A DNA stretch of 64,000 bases from Zanthoxylum bungeanum (Eukaryota; Streptophyta; Magnoliopsida; Sapindales; Rutaceae), in contig SKCR01017755.1 in the NCBI GenBank assembly GCA_019454045.1, forward strand, positions 49,754 through 113,753, written 5' to 3'. Within the stretch, counting starts at the first letter, position 1. Each line of letters starts with the position of its first letter. The notes under the pieces were generated by a model. It did not search any database. It had not been told where the DNA came from and was given only the letters and a program-made list of their open reading frames with translations. Made by a program: the position numbers and the translations under genes. Shown in pieces: positions 59,238 to 64,000 of this stretch.

Positions 59238-62200
59238 TGTGGGACACAGGACCTGAGCGACGCCGTTCCTAGGCTCGCGGCACTAGTTTGGGAAGGATTA
59301 CATAACATGGAGTCGCCACCCGGTGTGAACCGGGACAAAGATTTAAGGCCGCACTCACCCCTCGCAAGGGAAGACCTCAAACCATTGGGTTCGGAATGGT
59401 CCCTTACTTATGTCACTTGTAATAAAAAGGATTTATATAATAATTTAACCAGGCTTAAATAACATTTATTTCCAAGATATCATGCTTCTAAATTCATATG
59501 CATACATCAACAAGTTCATCACAACATGCAATGTCACATGGCAATCTCATGAACATATTTCAATCCTATGTTATGGAAAACTAAGAACAACATAATCATG
59601 CTTGAGTACTATCTCATGAACCTATTAACCAAATAACATGCTAACAACCTAATCATGCTTGAATACAAATAATACAGTTGGCTATATAACACAAGAAAGA
59701 TCAACCAAGAGGCAATTATGCATGAATATGATAAGACAGACTCAGTTCAGTGTGTGTGCGTTTGTGTAGCGTTCGTAAACGCGTTCGAACGGAAATGAAA
59801 CAGAATGCTCACGTTCGAGTAGCGTTCGTAAACGCGTTCGAACGGAGACGAGACAGAATGCTCACGTTCGAGTAGCGTTCGTAAACGCGTTCGAACGGAG
59901 ATGAGACAGAAAGCTCACGTTCGTATGGCGTTTGTTAACGCGTTCGAACGGATACGAGACCTGACACATAATAAGGCAAAAACACATGCGCGTTCGAGTT
60001 GCGTTCGTGAACGCGTTCGAACGGACACGGACCTGATGCAATACATAAACAGAAAGTAAAAGGGCGCGGCGAAGCACTGCCGTAAAGGTGACCTTTTGGG
60101 GCTCTTGATCTCTCGAAGAGAGGACCTTTAGACCAACATGCTAAGCCCATGCGCGTCATATCACACATGCAAGAATAGAACCAATCATATCAACCAAGTA
60201 TGCCCGATTGAACGCATCTTACATCCAATCCGAACACACGTCAACCGGCGCGGCAAAGCATCGTGGTAAAGGGCTTTTAGCCCCTCCCCATAGGGGATCT
60301 CACAACACACTTACTAAGCCCATGCGCTCGATTGACTTATACATACGAAAATAAAGATAATAATATCAAACTAAGTATGCTCGATTGAACATATCTTGCG
60401 TCCAACCGAACATACATCAACCGGCGCGGCGAAGTAGTGTCACGAAGGTGGCCTTTTCGGCTCTTTGTCTCACAAATGGAGGACCTTTGGACTAACTCAC
60501 TAAGCCCATGCGCTTGGTTGAATCATACAAAAATAAACAATATATTGAATTCAAGAGAAAACTAAATAAACAAAAAGCAACACAACGAAAGAGAGATGGC
60601 GCCGTTTACTCAAGCGGTACGTGGAGTTGTGGCCCGAGTACAGATCATATTACCGTCCATTCGGAATCGGCTATGAAATTTATGTCGGGTTTCCATCCGA
60701 TATACCGCGAGAGTTGACACATCTCTCATTCATCTAATGCCCACAACATATTACATCTCATAATTCATGCATATTTACATACTCAAAAATCACAACACAC
60801 ATTTCAACATTACAATCATACACGAAATACTTAATAAATAATGCGGAAAAGGAAAACAAGTGTGAAAGATACCCTCAGGTCTAACCTTTTAAGCCGTCTC
60901 TCGGACTCACGTTCCACGAAGATCGAAAGGGGGGTAAAGCTCCGCAACTTTTCTGGTCCCTGGTTCAACGTCCTAGCTCACTGCTTCGCTGCTTTGCTTA
61001 TTGTTCGAACTCCGTTCTGCTTCTATTCAGCTCTTGTTTTGCTGCTCACTGCACGGGCTACCTGTTTCAATGTTTTCAAAGAACTATTCCAAGTTGTGTG
61101 GGTTCTTAGTGCAATTAAAAGTGATTATTTTTAAGGTTATCTATGTAGTTTTCTAAGTTACTGTTTTTTAAGGATCTTGGGCTACTGTTTTAAGGTAATC
61201 TAGGGGGTTGTTTTGGCGTGTTTTAGAATTCGGATATGGATGAGTTTGGGTTCGGCTATGGAGGGTGGTCTTGTGGTGGTTTCTTTGTTTTCTTTTTGTG
61301 TGTGTGTATGAAGTGTTTTCTCTTGGATGTGTTTTGGGTGTGTAGAGAGAGTTTAGAGAAATTTCGAGAGAGCTTGGGTGTGAATTGTGTTATGTGTCCG
61401 GCCGGATGGTCTTGGTTAGGGGTTTTTTATATAGAGAATGGCTAGGGTTTACAAGAGAAGGGATTTGTGCATTAAATTAGGATATGATTTAGTGTTTAGC
61501 AAGGAAAGTCAAAGATTGAGGGGGGACAAATTTGGTTTAGATTAGGAAGTCAATACTTTTAAATTGGTGGATATCTTATTGAATTAGGAAGTCAAATATA
61601 TGATTGGCTTTAATTGGTTAAGATTGATTTTAATTAGGCAAATCTTATTTTTAGTTTTAGTATATAATATATTTGATTCATTTATATTAGGCATGATTTA
61701 TTTTATGTTTTATTTAATTGGTAAATGATTTAAATGTTTTATTTAATGTTTGATATTTATTTATTTAATTTGGGATGTGTTTTATGGGCTTTGGGGAGCT
61801 AAATGGGCTGGGGTGTGAGGCTAGCAGCAAAACCAGAATTACCGGCTCCGTTCGAACGCCTCATCGCACGCGGCACGAACGTCCGCAATCTGCACGAGGT
61901 TCGAACGAAGTAACGAACGCAGCACCAACGAAGACAGTGAGCTTGTTTATCCTGAATTCCCCTTCCGATATCCGTTTCCCGCGGCTTTTATGACTCAAAA
62001 GGTAGTGCCTCCAAATGAGGCTCATCATCGGGTTTCACATGCGAAAATGCAATGCCTACAGTCGCCCCCACTTTGATGGGACTTGTGTAATGTGCAACAG
62101 TGACAATCCTATCAACGTTTATGCAATGCATTTTCACTTACCTGGCTCGCCAGCTGCCACTTGACTTACCATGTGTTGAGTTGCGTTGATTTGGTGGTGA

Positions 62201-63444
62201 GGTGCTGCGACCCCTGGTTCATTCCCGAACCGTGCTCCATTTTTAGAGCGCCATCTTAGGCATCTTTCGTGTATGTGCTCCATTTTGGAGCGCCATTTCC
62301 GGCATTTGTTGTGTGTGTTCCATTTTGGAACGCCATTTTCGGCATCTGCTGTGTGTGTTCCATTGTGGAACGCCATTTTCGGCATCTGCTGTGTGTGTTC
62401 CATTTTGGAATGCCATTTTCGGCCTTTGTTGTGAGTGCTCCATTTTGGAGTGCCATTTCCGGCGTCTGTTGTAAGTGCTCCATTTTGGAGTGCCATTCAT
62501 TTCCGGCGTCTGTTGTAAGTGCTCCATTTTGGAGTGCCATTTCCGGCGTCTGTTGTAAGTGCTCCATTTTGGAGTGCCATTTCCGGCGTCTGTTGTAAGT
62601 GCTCCATTTTGGAGTGCCATTTCCGGCGTCTGTTGTAAGTGCTCCATTTTGGAGTGTGCTGTACGATTGTGGCTCATTTTTGAACCGTTACTTGATGAGA
62701 TGGTCTTTGCTGTTATAAACCTGCGAACACGAAACAAACATTGCATGTATGTGGTATGTATGCATGTATGCATGTATATGTATTATATTCCGATGGGTTA
62801 GGCCTTCCTTGGTCCATTTCTGAACAGTGCTTCAATTTCGGAGTGCCATTTTTGGCAAGGGATGAGATGATGGTCCATTTCGAACCGTGCTCCATTTTCG
62901 GAGTGCCATTTTCGGCGAGATGAGATGATGGTCCATTTCGAACCGTTGCTGATAATGATGTGGGCCCCGCCCCAAGAGTACTATACCCGGTAGAACTAAT
63001 ACTGAACCAATGTGGGCCTCGCCCCCCAGAATGCCATACCCGGCTTAGCTGATGCTGACATGGGCTTCGCCCCCAGACCGAGACCGATATGGGCCTCGCC
63101 CCCAGACTGATACTGATACTGAACTGATGTGGGCCTCGCCCCCAAGCTGATACTGATGCGGGCCTCGGCCCTGGGACTCATCCCTAAACTGATACTGATT
63201 CATTTCTGAAACTGACTGTACTGTTGTTGTTCCCGAAGATTCCCCGTGTTCTAAACATCACTGGATTTCATAGTGCCAATGTTGAATGGTTTTCTCATAT
63301 ACTCATATTGTAGAAGAGATTCAGCGAAATAATGTCTTTATTATTATTTAAAGAAAATGATTCGAACATGTAGACCAAGTCAAATGTCTATATTAAAATG
63401 CGTGATCAAATAAACTAGGAGGGATGATTTCATCATTCGCAACA
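59238..63444 (-). repeat. Element D 5' LTR (4207 bp)
   Basis: It is collinear with 52491-56738. Differences are mainly one- or two-base indels in homopolymers, one minisatellite unit and a few substitutions. Arrays are at 59766-60030, 60064-60530, 62232-62659 and 62957-63175. Read on the minus strand, it is the promoter-bearing LTR. Confidence 0.92.
62232..62659. repeat. 40 bp minisatellite, about 10.5 units (right LTR)
   Basis: It has the same unit as at 55485. Unit 7 has a local CATTCATTTCC variant where the left LTR has CATTTCCTTTCC in another unit. Both look like slips of four bases. Confidence 0.9.
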
Positions 63445-63542
63445 TGACTCACATGTAGGGTTCACGAGCCTGTATATCCATAAGAGTAAGAGCCTCATAC
63501 GACCTAAAATGTCTCTGATAACCACAGACTATGCTATGTGGT
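63445..63542. repeat. 98 bp flanking duplication of element D, right
   Basis: It begins TGACTCACATGTAGGGTTCA directly after the LTR and ends GCTATGTGGT. It matches 52391-52490 with a 2-base indel and a few substitutions. Sequence to its right (63543-63694) is not seen elsewhere in the window. Confidence 0.88.
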
Positions 63543-63694
63543 GTCTCTATAGACATTACTAGCACTAATCCATTTACAACAAGGAAACTAAGTATTTGGA
63601 CCAATACAAGTACAATTGGGATTACACCCAATCTCATGACATCTAAATACTCCTAATTCAATCTCAACTCCACTACCCCTCATAAAAGGATTAT

Positions 63695-64000
63695 AATATG
63701 ATTTTTATCTAAAAGAATTATTATTATATCTTATAACTTTAATATGAAGCTGGCACGTGGTGTGATAATGAGGATAAAAAATCTTTAACTTTTATAGATA
63801 TAAAGATATATATTTGATAAGTTTAATTACAATGAGAAGTACAAGATTAGTGCATGGGTCAAATTTTGGTAATGAGCCCAAATGTCATTATGTTCAGGCC
63901 CACGTATCAGAGTTGCACCAAAACATGACTCATTGCCTTCATCTAGCCTAAAATGGCATTATGGGTTGCCACCAAGGCTCATTCCACACGAATTCTAGTC
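63695..64000. repeat. 306 bp repeat, right copy (runs off window)
   Basis: It matches 52064-52369 from AATATGATTTTTATC to GAATTCTAGTC. It shows that sequence left of element D recurs to its right, after 152 bases of other sequence. Confidence 0.88.

Larger units (their letters stand above)
52491..63444 (-). mobile_element. Gypsy-like retrotransposon D, gag-only (10.95 kb), minus strand
   Basis: Two LTRs of about 4.2 kb (plus strand TGTGGGACACAGG...CGCAACA) bound a 2.5 kb interior. The interior holds only a gag of Ty3/gypsy type on the minus strand, a primer-binding site candidate and a purine tract. There is no protease, RT, RNase H or integrase. Elements of this build (terminal repeats plus gag only) have been called TR-GAG. 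The LTRs contain four tandem-repeat arrays. The LTR copies are almost identical apart from small indels and one minisatellite unit, so this is the youngest large insertion in the window. Confidence 0.88.

Noticed and set aside
52491..63444. Segmental duplication of a host region (two 4.2 kb copies)
   Set aside because: The copies have TG/CA ends, a primer site and purine tract in the right places and a gag between them, so they are LTRs of one element.
1..64000. CRISPR arrays or bacterial operons
   Set aside because: Repeats here are plant retroelement repeats without regular unique spacers; there are no ribosome binding sites or bacterial genes.

Overview
The window looks like a heterochromatic or intergenic stretch of a seed-plant nuclear genome, probably a eudicot. 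It is AT-rich and almost entirely nested LTR retrotransposons (Ty1/copia and Ty3/gypsy), with a decayed CACTA transposase, a short hAT element and one retrocopied plant gene. Every coding region is broken by stops or frameshifts. I see no intact host gene, rRNA, tRNA or CRISPR array.

Layout. 1-4250: 3' part of a copia 'family A' 5' LTR, its primer-binding site, a 2.2 kb leader and a broken gag. 4251-11970: minus-strand copia 'F', whose left LTR carries a 596 bp hAT element with an 8 bp target duplication. 11971-14378: reverse-transcriptase fragment joined to the middle of another copia LTR. 14568-21142: minus-strand gypsy (Tat/Ogre-like) 3' end. Its LTR is split by a 2.0 kb family A solo LTR, and its 3' untranslated region holds an intronless, broken LONELY GUY (LOG)-like coding sequence. 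21143-26357: 5' LTR, gag and part of pol of copia 'C'. 26358-27010: second piece of the same gypsy LTR, with the solo-LTR site empty. 27011-38948: CACTA transposase pseudogene split by a complete 9.9 kb family A copia (28084-38013, TSD caagg). 38949-48308: complete copia 'B' (TSD ccaac) with a very decayed interior. 48309-52063: no gene recognised; a GC-richer stretch with ACGT-core motifs, then a very AT-rich tract. 52491-63444: minus-strand gypsy-like 'D' with 4.2 kb LTRs full of tandem repeats and a gag-only interior. D is flanked by a duplication of about 100 bp, and a further 306 bp repeat lies outside it on both sides.

How the pieces relate. The nesting gives relative ages: CACTA is older than copia A and B, and the gypsy LTR is older than the solo LTR. 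The F LTR is older than the hAT element. None of the elements can encode a complete working protein set from this sequence, so recent activity would have needed proteins in trans.

The most interesting signal is in the untranslated leaders. Families A, B, C, F and D each carry a series of short hairpins or repeated motifs between the primer-binding site and gag. In B and C each hairpin presents the same loop motif (GTGCCAAAGCTGT) while stem sequences differ in a base-paired way. The second is the LOG-like gene in a gypsy 3' region. The third is a 90 bp module shared between the leader of copia F and the LTR of gypsy-like D.
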